Shown here: one piece after another, positions 11,253 to 23,138 of the stretch
How the letters are laid out: each line of letters opens with the position of its first letter
Position numbering within the stretch: position 1 is the stretch's first letter
Origin: Hormiphora californensis
Taxonomy: Eukaryota; Ctenophora; Tentaculata; Cydippida; Pleurobrachiidae
Reading direction: 5' to 3'
NCBI GenBank assembly: GCA_020137815.1
Contig: CM035351.1
Location: forward strand, 9,391,969 to 9,455,968
DNA length: 64,000 bases
Notes under the pieces: generated by a model
What the model saw: the letters and a program-made list of their open reading frames with translations, nothing else
What the model was told of the DNA's origin: nothing
The model's database searches: none
Program-made: the position numbers and the translations under genes

Positions 11253-13397
11253 TCTCACTCTATCACACTCTCTTTCACTACGTCTTATTCCATTATATTC
11301 ACCTCTTATATCCCTGATCCCGGCAGCAGGCAAAGGTGTAAGTGGGTCACCTTTCCCGCCAACTAATTTCAATTAGTTTTTGGCTTAATTTAGGTCCCTT
11401 TTTGGTTTCTAATCGCAGCATGACATTATTTCATGATTTAATATTGTCGAAATGATGCGTTATATGAGAAACAAGACGAATTTCTGTGAAAATCGTATTT
11501 TAGACGTCATAATGACGTCATTTGACGTAATTAGTGACGTCGTAACGACGTAATTGCATCACGATATATTTTTAATCAATACCTCAAAGGAGCTTGTAAA
11601 GTTTCATTGACCACAGTGGTCAAGAAAGGGAGTTTTTGCTCGAAAAACGTTCAATTTGCTGAATTTTTCGTCAAATTTATGACTTCCGACGCGATTTAAG
11701 GGCTCAAGATGATAAGCTACGAAAATTCGCAATTCGCAATATAGTATCCGAAGTTCAGACGATTTTTTTGCGGTAACGATTTTTCGTCAAATTAAAATTG
11801 GAAACACGGTCCTTTCAGGGTGCTAAGGCGTTTGAAAAAAAGTAGTCGGTCTCCGCGCATGACTTCATTCGTGACTCGTTGCGCGTGTCACAGGTAGATG
11901 GAGAGTCCCGCCACCCCAGATGGGTACATGCACGAGATAAGGAGGTCAAAGATTTAAGGAGGGTGTGTTCTAAATAGTGGGAAAGTTTCTTCAGGATAAG
12001 GAGGTGTCAAGTGGAGTTCTGAAATTCCTTAATTCAGGAGTTTTTAGAAAGGTCAAGTGGAGGAAAGGGTTCTTAGATTAGAAGTGAAGCGGTAAAAGGG
12101 GAGTTTCTTAGTAAAGCAAAAATGAAATTAGTTGAAGGCGCTAGCGGGAACCAATTCTTACTCTTATTCAATCAATTTGAGGGTACTTATTTGTTGTTCT
12201 ATTCCCTCCCTGTCTTCTGCCTGCTTATCGTCTCTCTCCTCTCTTCCCCTATAAAATATTCGAGAAGGCGTGGGATAACGTGAAACGACTTTAATGTTCA
12301 TCATCCGTCGCGTCAACTACTTTAGTAGGTCTCTCTCTCTCTCCTCTCTTCTCTTCTCCCTCCTCCCTCTCCTCTCTTTCACTATCGTCGGATCCGCAAA
12401 CAGCTTATATCCCGTTGGTCGGAGGCAGCTGTTGTGAAGTGGGGTCACCTTCCCCAACAAATTAATTATTTTTGTTGTTCTTAAATTAGGCTTTTGGTTT
12501 AGCAGCGACGTTATTCAAGACGTTCAATATTGTTTGAATTGGCGTTATAATGAGAACAGACGAATTCGGGGAAACGTATTTAGGACGTCATAAGTAGATT
12601 TTAGTAATAAGTGACGTGCAAGTGAACGATTCGTAAGAATGATCAGATATTTTTAGATAAAGGTCAAAGGAGTGTAAAGTTTCTAGAAAAGGTAAAGAAA
12701 GTTTTGTGAAAGAGTTCAATTTGCGAATTTTCGAGCAAATTAGTGACTCGAAACGCGTTTTAAGTATCAAGGGTAAGTCGAAAATTCGAATAGTAGTTCG
12801 AAAGTAGCGATTTGCAGTAACGATGTCAAAGAGAAATTGGATACAGTCTCCAGTGGTGTCTAGAGAAAAGAGTGTCGGTTCGAGTTCAAATGGAGTCAAA
12901 TGTGAAGTCGTAATTAGAGCGTTTCACATGGAAAGTATAGGCCACAGAGGGTAATGACGAGAAATGTCGTCGAATGGGCGAAGAGTCGTAGAGTACTGGT
13001 TGTCTTAAGCCAGGAGGTAAGTCTATACAGAGATGAGGTCTAAGCCGTGAATTAAGATAGGTCTGGCAAAGTGGACCCATACATTTTCTCGAGGGGTAAG
13101 TGGGCACGAAATTCTAGAAAGGGTCAAAGGAAAATGCTCTTGAATTAGGAGGTCAAAGGAGAAAGTTCTGTGAAAGAAAAGGAAGGGGAAGAGAAAGAGC
13201 GAGAAAGGGAGCAGATTGAAAAGGGAAGGAGAAGAGGACATACAGAGAGGGATACCGAGGCGAGATACACGGAGAGCAGACGAGCGAGAGGTAGAAGTAG
13301 AGGAGATGAATATTACGAGAGATAGAGCCAGTAGCTAATGATTCGTCTCTTCTCTCTATCTCTCTCGTCTCTCCTCTCTCTCTTCCTACTATTCATC

Positions 13398-13482
<85 letters not shown>

Positions 13483-16400
13483 TCTCTATCACACTCTCTT
13501 TCACTGTCTTATTCCATTATATTCACCATTTATATCCCTGATCCCGGCAGCAGGCAAAGGTGTAAGTGGGTCACCTTTCCCGCCAACTAATTTCAATTAG
13601 TTTTTGGCTTAATTTAGGTCCCTTTTTGGTTTCTAATCGCAGCATGACATTATTTCATGATGTAATATTGTCGAAATGATGCGTTATATGAGAAACGAGA
13701 CGAATTTCTGTGAAAATCGTATTTTAGACGTCATAATGACGTCATTTGACGTAATTAGTGACGTCGTAACGACGTAATTGCATCACGATATATTTTTAAT
13801 CAATACCCCAAAGGAGCTTGTAAAGTTTCATTGGCCACAGTGGTCAGGAAAAGGAGTTTTTGCTCGAAAAACGTTCAATTTGCTGAATTTTTCGTCAAAT
13901 TTTTGACTTCCGACGCGATTTAAGGGCTCAAAATGATAAGCTACGAAAATTCGCTATATAGTATCTGAAAGTTCAGACGATTTGCCGGTAACGAATTTTC
14001 GTCAAATCAGAAATCGGAAAACGTCTTTAGGGTGCTAGAGGCGTTTGAAAAAATGTGGTCGGTCTCGCGCAATGACGTCACTCGTGACGTCATTGCGCGC
14101 GTCATAGGTAAGATGGAGAGTCGCCACCCAGATGGGTACATGCACGAGACAATTGTCTGTCGAATGCCGCTTGGTTTAAGGTCGTACGATCTCTGGTTCG
14201 TCTCAAACTGGGACCAAACGGAAGGTAACAAAGCGTCTATCCATGTATATATATATGTATCAACCTAGTTATCCCCACACTGAATTTTCTGTTTTGGGGG
14301 TGGTGTTATAACTTTTGAACAAAAAGAGCTAGCCACTTGAAATTTTTACCATCGATAGAGATCTACAAGAAGCTTCTAAGTACAAAATTTCAGCTTCCTA
14401 GCTCTTCCGGTTCGGGAGTTATGGCATGTCAAAAAGTGCCAAAATGGGCTAAAAGTATGAAATAACTATATATACGCTGTGAGCAAGCGGGCCGTTTTTG
14501 GGGGAAATTTTTTTCGGGAGATGGATGGGGTCACCTTTGCGCTTGCCAGCGCAGTGATGTATATATCAACCTAGTTATCCCCACACTGAATTTTCTGTTT
14601 TGGGGGTGGTGTTATAACTTTTGAACAAAAAGAGCTAGCCACTTGAAATTTTTACCATCGATAGAGGTCTACAAGAAGCTTCTAAGTACAAAATTTCAGC
14701 TTCCTAGCTCTTCCGGTTCGGGAGTTATGGCATGTCAAAAAGTGCCAAAATGGGCTAAAAGTATGAAATAACTATATATACGCTGTGAGCAAGCGGGCCG
14801 TTTTTGGGGGAAATTTTTTTCGGGGGATGGATGGGGTCACCTTTGCGCTTGCCAGCGCAGTGATTAGGAGCGTCAAAGTGGGAAAGTTTCATAGAGATAA
14901 GGAGGGTCAAAGTGGGAAAGTTTCTTAGATATTAGGAGCGTCAAAGTGGAAAAGTTTCTTAGAGATAAGGAGGTTCAAAGTGGGAAAGTTTCTTAGAGAT
15001 AAGGAGGGTCAAAGTGGGAAAGTTTCTTAGAGATAAGGAGGATCAAAGTGGGAAAGTTTCTTAGAGATAAGGAGGGTCAAAGTGGAAAAGTTTCTTAGAG
15101 ATAAGGAGGTTCAAAGTGGGAAAGTTTCCTAGAGATAAGGAGGGTCAAAGTGGGACAGTTTCTTAGAGATAAGGAGGGTCAAAGTGGGAAAGTTTCTCAG
15201 AGATAAGGAGGGTCAAAGTGGAAAAGTTTCTTAGAGATAAGGAGGTTCAAAGTGGGAAAGTTTCTTAGAGATAAGGAAGGTCAAAGTGGAAAAGTTTCTT
15301 AGAGATAAGGAGGGTCAAAGTGGGAAAGTTTCTTAGAGATAAGGAGGGTCAAAGTGGAAAAGTTTCTTAGAGATAAGGAGGGTCAAAGTGGGAAAGTTGG
15401 GTAGACATAAGGAGGGTCAAAGTGGGAAAGTTTCTTAGAGATAAGGAAGATCAAAGTGGGTAAGTTTCTTAGAGATAAGGAGGGTCAAAGTGGGAAAGTT
15501 TCTTAGAGATAAGGAGGTTCAAAGTGGGAAAGTTTCTTAGAGATAAGGAGGGTCAAAGTGGGAAAGTTTCTTAGAGATAAGGAGGGTCAAAGTGGGAAAG
15601 TTTCTTAGAGATAAGGAGGGTCAAAGTGGAAAAGTTTCTTAGAGATAAGGAGGTTCAAAGTGGGAAAGTTTCTTAGAGATAAGGAGGGTCAAAGTGGGAA
15701 AGTTTCTTAGAGATAAGGAGCGTCAAAGTGGGAAAGTTTCTTTGAGATAAGGAGGGTCAAAGTGGGAAATTTTCTTAGAGATAAGGAGGGTCAAAGTGGG
15801 AAAGTTTCTTAGAGATAAGGAGGGTCAAAGTGGGAAAGTTTCTTAGATATTAGGAGCGTCAAAGTGGGAAAGTTTCTTAGAGATAAGGAGGGTCAAAGTG
15901 GGAAAGTTTCTTAGATATTAGGAGGGTCAAAGTGGGAAAGTTTCTTAGAGATAAGGAGGGTCAAAGTGGGAAAGTTTCTTAGAGATAAGGAGGGTCAAAG
16001 TGGGAAAGTTTCTTTGAGATAAGAGGATCAAAGTGGGAAAGTTTCTTAGAGATAAGGAGGGTCAAAGTGGGAAAGTTTCTTAGAGATAAGGAGGGTCAAA
16101 GTGGGAAAGTTTCTTAGAGATAAGGAGGGTCAAAGTGGGAAAGTTTATTAGAGATAAGGAGGGTCAAAGTGGGAAAGTTTCTTAGAGATAAGGAGTAGTT
16201 ATCACACTACCCACCAGTTGATATGATGACATCTGCAACAAGACTAGCACCATCTAGCTCATGCTCTGTATCAGCAGGTGTATCAGGTAGGTGTTCCACG
16301 TGTACCACATTGTATCCATCCTCAGCCAGCAGGTTGGATAATGCACACGTGTTACTATCACGTACCTATATAGGACTGAATAAATAAATGAATTGCCTGA

Positions 16401-18236
16401 GGGGATTTTGAAACCCCAGGAAATAATTATTATCTGTTTACCTGTCCGTATGTTAGTGTCTGTTTAGGATCTGATACCAGCTCGTTACCAGTACTCAGTA
16501 TTGCTACACGTGGTTTCCTCCTCACCAGCACCTCCCCATACCCCTGACAAGAGAGGAGGGCTAACTCAGCAGCATTTAACACAGTCCCAGCTCTGATCAA
16601 CTCTTCTCCTACACTGATATCAGATCCAACAGGTCTAATATCAGTACCTGAGGGGTGGTGATGTTAGATTTGATATGATCACCCACTAGAGTGATACAAT
16701 CTATCGATAATAACACCATATATACGGTATATATACCTGGTGTTACAGCTGATAGTATCTCAATAAGGGCCTCCTCCCCCTCCTTAGTGCTCTCAGCTAG
16801 CCGTGTATCCTCTACCTGTACCACTGCATCAGCACCATGTGGAACTGGGGCTCCTACATGATAGTAGTGGGGGTAACAGTTAGAGGTTTGTGTAGGAGTT
16901 TGAATACTCATCATACCGCTAGGTCCTAAGGATTACTGAACTGAAAACCAATAACTGTTCCAACTGTTCTTTACACCCACTAATAGTTCTACCTGTAGTG
17001 ACTCTGTAGATGGTGCCAGGTTGAAGGGCTGCAGGGACTGTCTCCCCAGTTGCAGATACCCCACTAACTCTGTATATACCAGGACCATCCGCAGAACACA
17101 CCGCGTACCTGTTTAGTGGGTTAGTGGGTTAGTTTTGGTGTGTGTAAAGGTGTCATATTGTGTTAGTGTTGGAGAGGTTGAGTTTGAATTGTGGGCCAAG
17201 TATCACCCTTGAAACTATCATTTAGGGACTTTTCAAATCTAACGCTTACCCATCCTTGATGCTTGCACGGTAGTTTGGCAGGTTTTCCTTAGCAATGATA
17301 GATTCTGCAGTAACAGAGCCCCTGGCCTCCCCACTCTGTACGGATAGTGACACAGTACCAGATGTCTGGCTTGCTAGTCGTGTTTGCTCCTTTATTGTAG
17401 AAACAGCCTCCTCGACAGATACCATGGGATAGGGTGACTGTCGGTCCCTGAATGCTACACCTCTCCTGCTTTTATCACCACTGTGGTTACCATGGTTACC
17501 ACTATGGTTACCATGGTTACCACTCTTGTGAGGGCACACATGGTGATGCTTGTTACCACCAGCGTGGTGTGCTGATACAGCGGGTATGTTGTCACTGATC
17601 AGATCCAGGATGTGCTTTAGGACTGGCTCTATTACATCTAGATTCTCTTTAACAGCTTTCTTACTGCCAGGTAAACAGATAACCAGACAACGCCCCTTTA
17701 CACCTACACGAAATAGTAGGCTTTATTTGGCTTAGTTTAGAAAAGTATTGAAGTACATAATTATGATAATGGACAAGAGCACGACGTACCTACTAGTGGG
17801 TTAGACAGCATAGCAAATGGTGAGTGTTGGATGCACTTTGCTACTATAGCACTCATCACCCCTGTAGCTTGGTAGTCTAGTAATGGAGCTAGTGTCCTGA
17901 CTGTAACATCTCGTGGTGCCAAACCAGTTCCACCCGTACTGATAAACAATCCTGGGCCACCTTCCTACAGGGTGTTATATTAGTAGAAAACAGGGTATTA
18001 TATCTCATTCATTTCGTGTGCTAAAATATTACACATTGTGTTCGTACCATGTTAGTAGCGCGTACAACTTCATCAAAATGTGTCATGATCTCCAAACGAT
18101 CATCTGGGCAGGTTGCCAGGGAAGTGAGACACTCTGGGTTCCATTGTAGGAGTCTAGTGGAGATATAGGGCCCAGAGGTGTCTTCTGCCTGACCCCTAGA
18201 GACCCTGTCACTGACAGTCAGGATCTTAACCAACAT
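8225..18236 (-). CDS. GPHN: gephyrin: MogA-MoeA fusion for molybdenum cofactor synthesis
   Basis: Nine exons, all GT-AG and in phase: 18048-18236, 17790-17964, 17250-17703, 16993-17108, 16737-16853, 16442-16647, 16215-16365, 8522-8836 and 8225-8391. They total 1890 bp, 629 aa plus stop. The N-terminal MogA/G domain (about residues 1-165) has LTVSDRVSRGQAEDTSG and STGGTGLAPRDVT. A short linker (His- and Gly-rich, from an imperfect GGTTACCAT repeat) joins the MoeA/E domain (about 205-629), which has RASIKDGYAV, GAPVPHGADAVVQVEDT, ILSTGNEL, STGGVSMGE, LPGNPVSA and LDPRPEYIR. The family adenylylates molybdopterin and inserts molybdate; in vertebrates it also scaffolds inhibitory receptors. The linker is shorter than in human. 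Intron 7 (8837-16214) is 7.4 kb of satellite and inverted repeats, whereas the other introns are 76-156 bp. The last two exons are duplicated at 2811-3431. Confidence 0.93.
8919..10857. repeat. 34-bp satellite block inside gephyrin intron 7 (about 57 units)
   Basis: Same 34-bp unit as at 3511-4325 but more variable. A higher-order block is repeated: the variant series at about 8975-9420 recurs at about 9450-9890. This suggests a larger-period amplification inside the array. Confidence 0.9.
10855..11394. mobile_element. inverted-repeat (foldback) element in gephyrin intron 7
   Basis: The left arm, starting TAAGCCAAAAACTAATTGAA and running about 60 bp to CTTACACCTTT, reappears reverse-complemented at about 11330-11394. 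Between the arms are TC-rich microsatellites around a long palindrome (11093-11206). No transposase frame is visible, so it is a non-autonomous element. Its right-end sequence also occurs at about 13555-13615, and a weaker match is at 53826-53870. Confidence 0.7.
11093..11206. repeat. 114-bp near-perfect palindrome
   Basis: CCCTACTAAAATATAGTTCG reads into a GC-rich CGACGCGACG and GATCGATGAACGATCG stretch and then back out as its reverse complement. The left arm carries one extra CGACG. It sits between two TC-repeat tracts at the centre of the foldback element and would form a strong cruciform or hairpin. Confidence 0.9.
11395..11935. repeat. flanking repeat module with TGACGTCA-type sites (copy 1)
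   Basis: Non-coding module directly after the foldback arm. It closely matches 13605-14110. It contains a cluster of ACGTCA/TGACGT motifs (about 11503-11560). No protein-coding frame is seen. Confidence 0.7.
11936..13330. other. indel-scrambled copy of neighbouring repeats, probable unpolished assembly sequence
   Basis: Order and content track the clean neighbours: degenerate 34-bp satellite (11936-12115), then the foldback element with palindrome remnants (about 12115-12480), then the TGACGTCA module (about 12480-12900), then satellite and GA-rich sequence. Differences are dominated by scattered small deletions and insertions rather than substitutions, which is typical of raw long-read consensus. 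The open frames here should be ignored. Confidence 0.65.
13335..13500. repeat. TC microsatellite
   Basis: Long (TC)n tract with few interruptions, inside gephyrin intron 7. It corresponds to the TC tracts flanking the palindrome at 11093-11206 but here without the palindrome. Encoded Leu/Ser repeats are not a gene. Confidence 0.9.
13501..14250. repeat. foldback right arm plus TGACGTCA module (copy 2)
   Basis: Clean second copy of 11270-11930: the arm (GGCAAAGGTGTAAGTGGGTC on to CAATTAGTTTTTGGCTTAA) followed by the module with ACGTCA/TGACGT motifs at about 13725-13790 and a TGACGTCA-type dyad near 14070-14090. No gene. Confidence 0.7.
14255..14866. repeat. two direct 306-bp repeats
   Basis: Two nearly identical 306-bp units, each starting near ATATATCAACCTAGTTATCC and ending GCTTGCCAGCGCAGTGAT. 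Only a couple of differences are visible (for example ATAGAGATC versus ATAGAGGTC), so the duplication is recent or gene-converted. Non-coding, inside gephyrin intron 7. Confidence 0.9.
14863..16196. repeat. 34-bp satellite block next to gephyrin exon 7 (about 39 units)
   Basis: Continuation of the same 34-bp satellite, ending about 19 bp before the exon 7 donor (16214/16215). The array therefore reaches almost to the 5' splice site. Confidence 0.95.
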
Positions 18237-18526
18237 GATAGAGCTATTATAGGGTGGTGATTAGTTGGTAGCATAGGAGGCAAGGGCTCCCGTGCTATTT
18301 GCAGGAGGGGTTGCAGGCTAGGATTAAGAAAGACACGAGTTATAATTATTATTAGACCATTTTAACCAGTCATCTAATCATATAATAGTGTGTGGGATAA
18401 CAGAATAAATATCACATATTACATTATAATGTATTATGATCTCATGAAATAATAAAAAGGTAAAAAGAACTTCGTAAAAATACACCACTCCAGCTAGGAG
18501 AGGGGGCACCACCACTCCACACTTCT

Positions 18527-21500
18527 TCACCAGGAGACCTCTCCGAATCGTGCCACTAGGTTATCCTGGGTCTGCAGATCCTTCTGTACCTTCATTCTCA
18601 TGTAGAAGATGGGGCAATCCCTGCTGGTACATAGAACCTCCTCGTGGAGACTACCCTGGCATCTTTGGCACTGGGTCCACAACCTGCAGGATAGTTGAAT
18701 TGTTCATACGTGTAACACACAATGGTATACGGGTTTGGAGTTGCAATAACAGTCCGTAGACAAAGATAGGATAACAAACTCTTGTTTCCTTACTTGTTGA
18801 ACTTTTCCTCCAGCGAGTAAAGTGTAGATATCTCTTTCTGATAGATATCGGATGCCTTTGACTTGCAGTTATCACACACCGCGGATCCTAAACAACAGGG
18901 GATCAGTGGTCCAAAATACAATTGATTTCCAATGTTGAGTGATAATATTACCTTCTCGTTTCAGAACAGCTTTGCACCCAACACACGTTGCTTTCTTCTT
19001 GGTAAATGCAGATAGAGCCCCTACAGAGCTGTGCACTACACTACACACTCTGGTGTGTTCACCTGGGGAAGGAGGGGACTGTTAATTGGGGGGGGGGGGG
19101 TTAGAATACCAACAAAATAATGAGTGTGTTGGAATAATTCTGAATAGAAGTTTACATCAGACTCAAATAGCATGACTGTGTGTGTGTTTAATCTAACAGG
19201 GCCCTACACGGGTAATTAGCATCATTCCTCTAAGTGCATCAGGAGCCCCCTTCTGTTACCCCCACCACCCTCAAAATAGAGAGGCATCATTTACAAGTGC
19301 AGTTTATATATTGACATGCACCAGTACACATTATATATTTCCCTGCAATAAACCCTTACTCACTGCCTTTGTAGTTCTAGAAGTATTTAGGAAGGTGCCC
19401 TAACCACACATTACTTGATTAGTTCACGCCCTAGTAACCATGGTAACCGCCTTGTTTTAATATTTATTATACAACCCTTGATATTATCATCCCCATATTG
19501 ACAGTGTGTTGTGTATTACCTTTACAGTGTGTTGTGTATTACCTTTAAGTAGAGTGCTCTCCGCCTTCTCCCCCAGTATCGGCTCAAAGATTCTCAACAG
19601 GGGCTTACTAAGCTGGTTGCTCAGATAGTACACAGTGTCAATAGGCAGGTTGTTCTCTAGCACATACAGAGGATCCTCCGACTTCATGTAGGTCGGATCC
19701 TTCTTAGCTCCAGTAACAATGACATAGGGGACCCGATCACCTAGTTTAGGAGCACTCCCCGGATCTCTCTTCTTCATTTTATCAGCCAAGATGGTATGGC
19801 ATTGTTTGTTAGCGTAGTCATCCCCTGTCTTAGTGAGCTCCTTGGTGATAATCAGTTGGGAGATGTCAATCCTGTTGCAGAGCAGGTCGCTAATTACTGA
19901 TTTGGTGTAATTAACTGCAGCAGTTGGGTTCCTCTCAATCAGCAGCTTCTCCAGACAAGTACTGATGAGATCAGAGGCAAGGCGGCAGTTGTCCCTCCTG
20001 ACTGTTTCTATTCCTTTACAGTCCATCTTATCGTGTTTATCAGGGGACGAGGAGAAGTAGAGGCCTGCATATCTCTTCTTATTGATCAACAGATAAGGGA
20101 AGTATACCTTCTCAAACTCTAACTTTACGGGACTAGGGAACTTCTCAGAGATGGATTTAGCTGCCAGCTCACCCATCTTCATTGCCTCTGCCACTGAGTC
20201 AACATTGAACTTTACCATGACTGAATCAGTATCACCGTATATAACTTTAGCATCAGATTGGAATCCATTCTCTTTGTTGTAGTTAGACTCAACCAGCTGC
20301 TTAGTTCGCTCTATCATCTCTCTCCCATAGGCAGTCACTGATTTGGAGATCTGGAGGCAGGGTAGTTTCCCTACACTAGCACCAGTGAACCCATACACAG
20401 AGTTACAAGAGATCTTCAGAGCCAACTGACGTCCATCCAGGACCTGTTTCTTGAACGGATCAGTCTCCTGGGCTAGCTCTCTCTTAGCCTTCTTCCTTGC
20501 CCCTAGCAGGTCACTTAGAATCTCCGGAAGGACTCCATGACGTGTCTCTGACTTTACAAAGTAGTCTCCAGAGGGGGTCTGGACATACTGGGCAGGATCC
20601 AGCTTGTTCCTCTCCTCTGGGGTCAGGAGGGTAGAGTAACAAAGGTTGTGAGCCTGCATGATGGAGGGGTAGAGGGATGCGAAATCTAGTGTTGCTATGG
20701 GGGTGTCATAGTAACCCCTGATAGGCTCAATAACAGTTGCTCCTTCATACATATCAGCAGCAGTGTTGGACTGGTATACGGGTATTATGAGATCTTGCTC
20801 CTTACACTTCCTGAGTAGCTGTGAGAACACCTTGACCTGTTGACCCCGTGTCATTAGATAGGAGATGGGAACACCCGTTACACGAGCCATCTCCATATAG
20901 TTGATAAGGCACATCAGCTTGTTCAGTAGTCGGAGTGGCAGGAGAGCATCCTTCATACAGTACACAGCAAGCCTCCTTCTAGTTACCTCGTTACCGTTCT
21001 GTAGATCTGTAATGATGCTGTGGTGAACATCTTCCTTCTGTTCTAACAGGAAGTGGTAGGAAACTGCATTCAGGGAGTAGGATCTGAGTTTGTAGTTACG
21101 GAGCAGAATAGGGAGGAGATCAAATTGTACCCGCCCCTCAATGTTCATCACTTTGTTAGATCTCTTACCATAAGCTTTACTCTCAAATATCCGCTCCTTC
21201 ACCATAGTTCTCTCTTTGGGTATCCTACCCAGGTATGGGAATGTCCCAACCTTAAGGGCCTCAGCCCTCTCAATCAGATATGGTACATCAAAGTTGTTGA
21301 TGTTATAACCAGTTAGGATATCAGGATCTACCTCCCTAACAAAGTCAGACCAGGCTCTCAGCAACTCTTTCTCTGTTTCGAAACTCCTCACATCAGCACC
21401 CACAATGGGAGAACAGGTGTTTAGTACGAACACGTTCCTGATAAAGGGCTCTGTGCTCCCCTGGTACATGACCATGTTAGCTATCTGGATCACGGGGTCT

Positions 21501-22516
21501 TTAGAGGGCTCCGGAAAGATCCCCTTCCTACCCGCACACTCTATATCAAAACTAAGGATCCTGGCCGGGGCTATTTTACCCCACTCTCCCTCGGTCGATA
21601 GGGACACTAGATCTCTCCACCCACAGGTGACCTCGTACTGACAGGCCGATATTTTCTTCTCGTTCCGCACCATGTTATACTTCTTAGCTGGTAGTTCTAT
21701 CCAGTTACAACCCACCACGTCTGTATCTATCATGAAGCGGTTCTCAAAGTCTACATTTGCCTCGAAACTAGTGTAGGAGCGGTCCACGAACTGGCCAGTT
21801 GTGAACCCCCTATCTAGAATTCTCTTAGCAGGAGCAATATGTTGTGGGAGAGCGGTGGTAATTTTCAGGTAGGGTAGTTTTTTGTTACCATGATAACCAT
21901 AAATACTTTCCTTAGTGACAATTTCAACGGATAGCACTATTTTATCCACCTGTTCCCTTTTCTTTGCCTGATCCGCCTTCAACACAACATTCAGATCCTC
22001 CATGAACTTGCCACAGTGTTCCTCCTTGAACCCAGGGGGACAGGGCACGTAGAAGTAGGGACAGTACCCGTGTACTGAGCAACACACACTGTTACCATTC
22101 TGTGTCACTCCAAACATTCTGATAACAGGGGTGAAGGCGTCCTGTACCGGTGAGAGGAGGGGGTGTGCTGGGGCCAGGTAGTAGTCAAGATCAAGTTGCT
22201 GGAACACTAGTTTCTCTACTGCTGTATTCAGACGGGGTGCGTCAGGTCTACACAGCTGATCAGTGGGGGTGGTAACAGTATCTGACCCCATTGAGTGAGA
22301 TGTGGAAACAGAGCTGAAGGAGTCTCTTGATGCCCCATCGTCACCCCCATCCTGCATGTTGGACAGGGTCCAAGATGCTGGCTCCACGTGATTGGTTGTC
22401 TTGGCAACCCAGCTGTCCTCCATCGTATCAGCTGCCCAATCATCTTCTTGCTCAGTTATTTTTAGCTTTTTGGCACCATCCGTCAAGCTTTCTCCAGCAG
22501 ATCGTTTGTCCGCCAT
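18527..22516 (-). CDS. POLD1: DNA polymerase delta catalytic subunit
   Basis: Four exons: 19543-22516, 18952-19062, 18794-18887 and 18527-18683. They make 3336 bp, 1111 aa plus stop (human 1107). Start ATG is at 22514-22516. B-family polymerase with 3'-5' exonuclease: Exo [11 protein letters not shown] (about residue 325), Exo [14 protein letters not shown], Exo [12 protein letters not shown]; polymerase motif [11 protein letters not shown] (about 610), motif [13 protein letters not shown], motif C YGDTDSVM (about 760). The small exons encode the C-terminal CysA/CysB metal-binding modules ([38 protein letters not shown]). The enzyme performs lagging-strand synthesis and proofreading with PCNA. 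The exon 1 donor lies in a 24-bp tandem duplication. It starts divergently from the GPCR gene, and its stop is 290 bp upstream of the gephyrin ATG; no gene is seen in that gap. Confidence 0.97.
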
Positions 22517-23138
22517 ACCGTTTTACCGGGAGTGAGCTAAAATGGGAGGGTGTGTCATCATTAGATAGATAGAGAGAGGGAGAAAGGTATATAGAGATAG
22601 AGATAGTGAGAGAGAGAATTGAGAAACTTCGGGAAACTTGTTACATGACTGAAATGGAGAAAAAGAAAAAGAATGAGATAGAAAGGACACCTGTTGCGAC
22701 AAGAAGATCCTTTCCAATTAGCACTGCTCCGATATTCTCCTTTTTGTGGTTCAGAGGCTCGAGTGTGTGTGCCATTGTGAATTATGAATACTTAGCACCT
22801 ACTACACATGTGCCCCAACAACCTCACTGAAATTAATACTGTTCTACTCAATGCCTCCCCCGTTATTAAATATAGTAAGGGACGCCATCTGTTGTATCAC
22901 GTTGCGAATATATTTTTTGCAGTTCCTATAGTTAGTACGTAGTAGGGGGGGGGACGACAGCTGTAACAATACCGCTATAATACCACTATGGTGATATTTT
23001 TGGCACTTCAACCAAATCCAAGGTTTTTGTGACATCGAAACTGTGTGGTCTCACTCTTTTTGGCCATCTCTACTTTATATTTGTACTCTTTGAATGTTCA
23101 ACTCACAGCCTGTGTAGCACATTGAATTGTTTCTAGTA
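22517..23138. promoter_or_regulatory. intergenic region shared by divergent POLD1 and GPCR genes
   Basis: 622 bp between two divergent ATGs. It contains AG-rich microsatellite sequence (22560-22660) and a G-tract near 22945. No clear TATA box or other element could be assigned. Calling it a shared promoter is an inference from gene orientation only. Confidence 0.4.

Noticed and set aside
10881-11372. Open frames on both strands in TC/GA-rich sequence
   Set aside because: Leu/Ser and Arg/Glu repeats from (TC)n microsatellites; no homology-like features.
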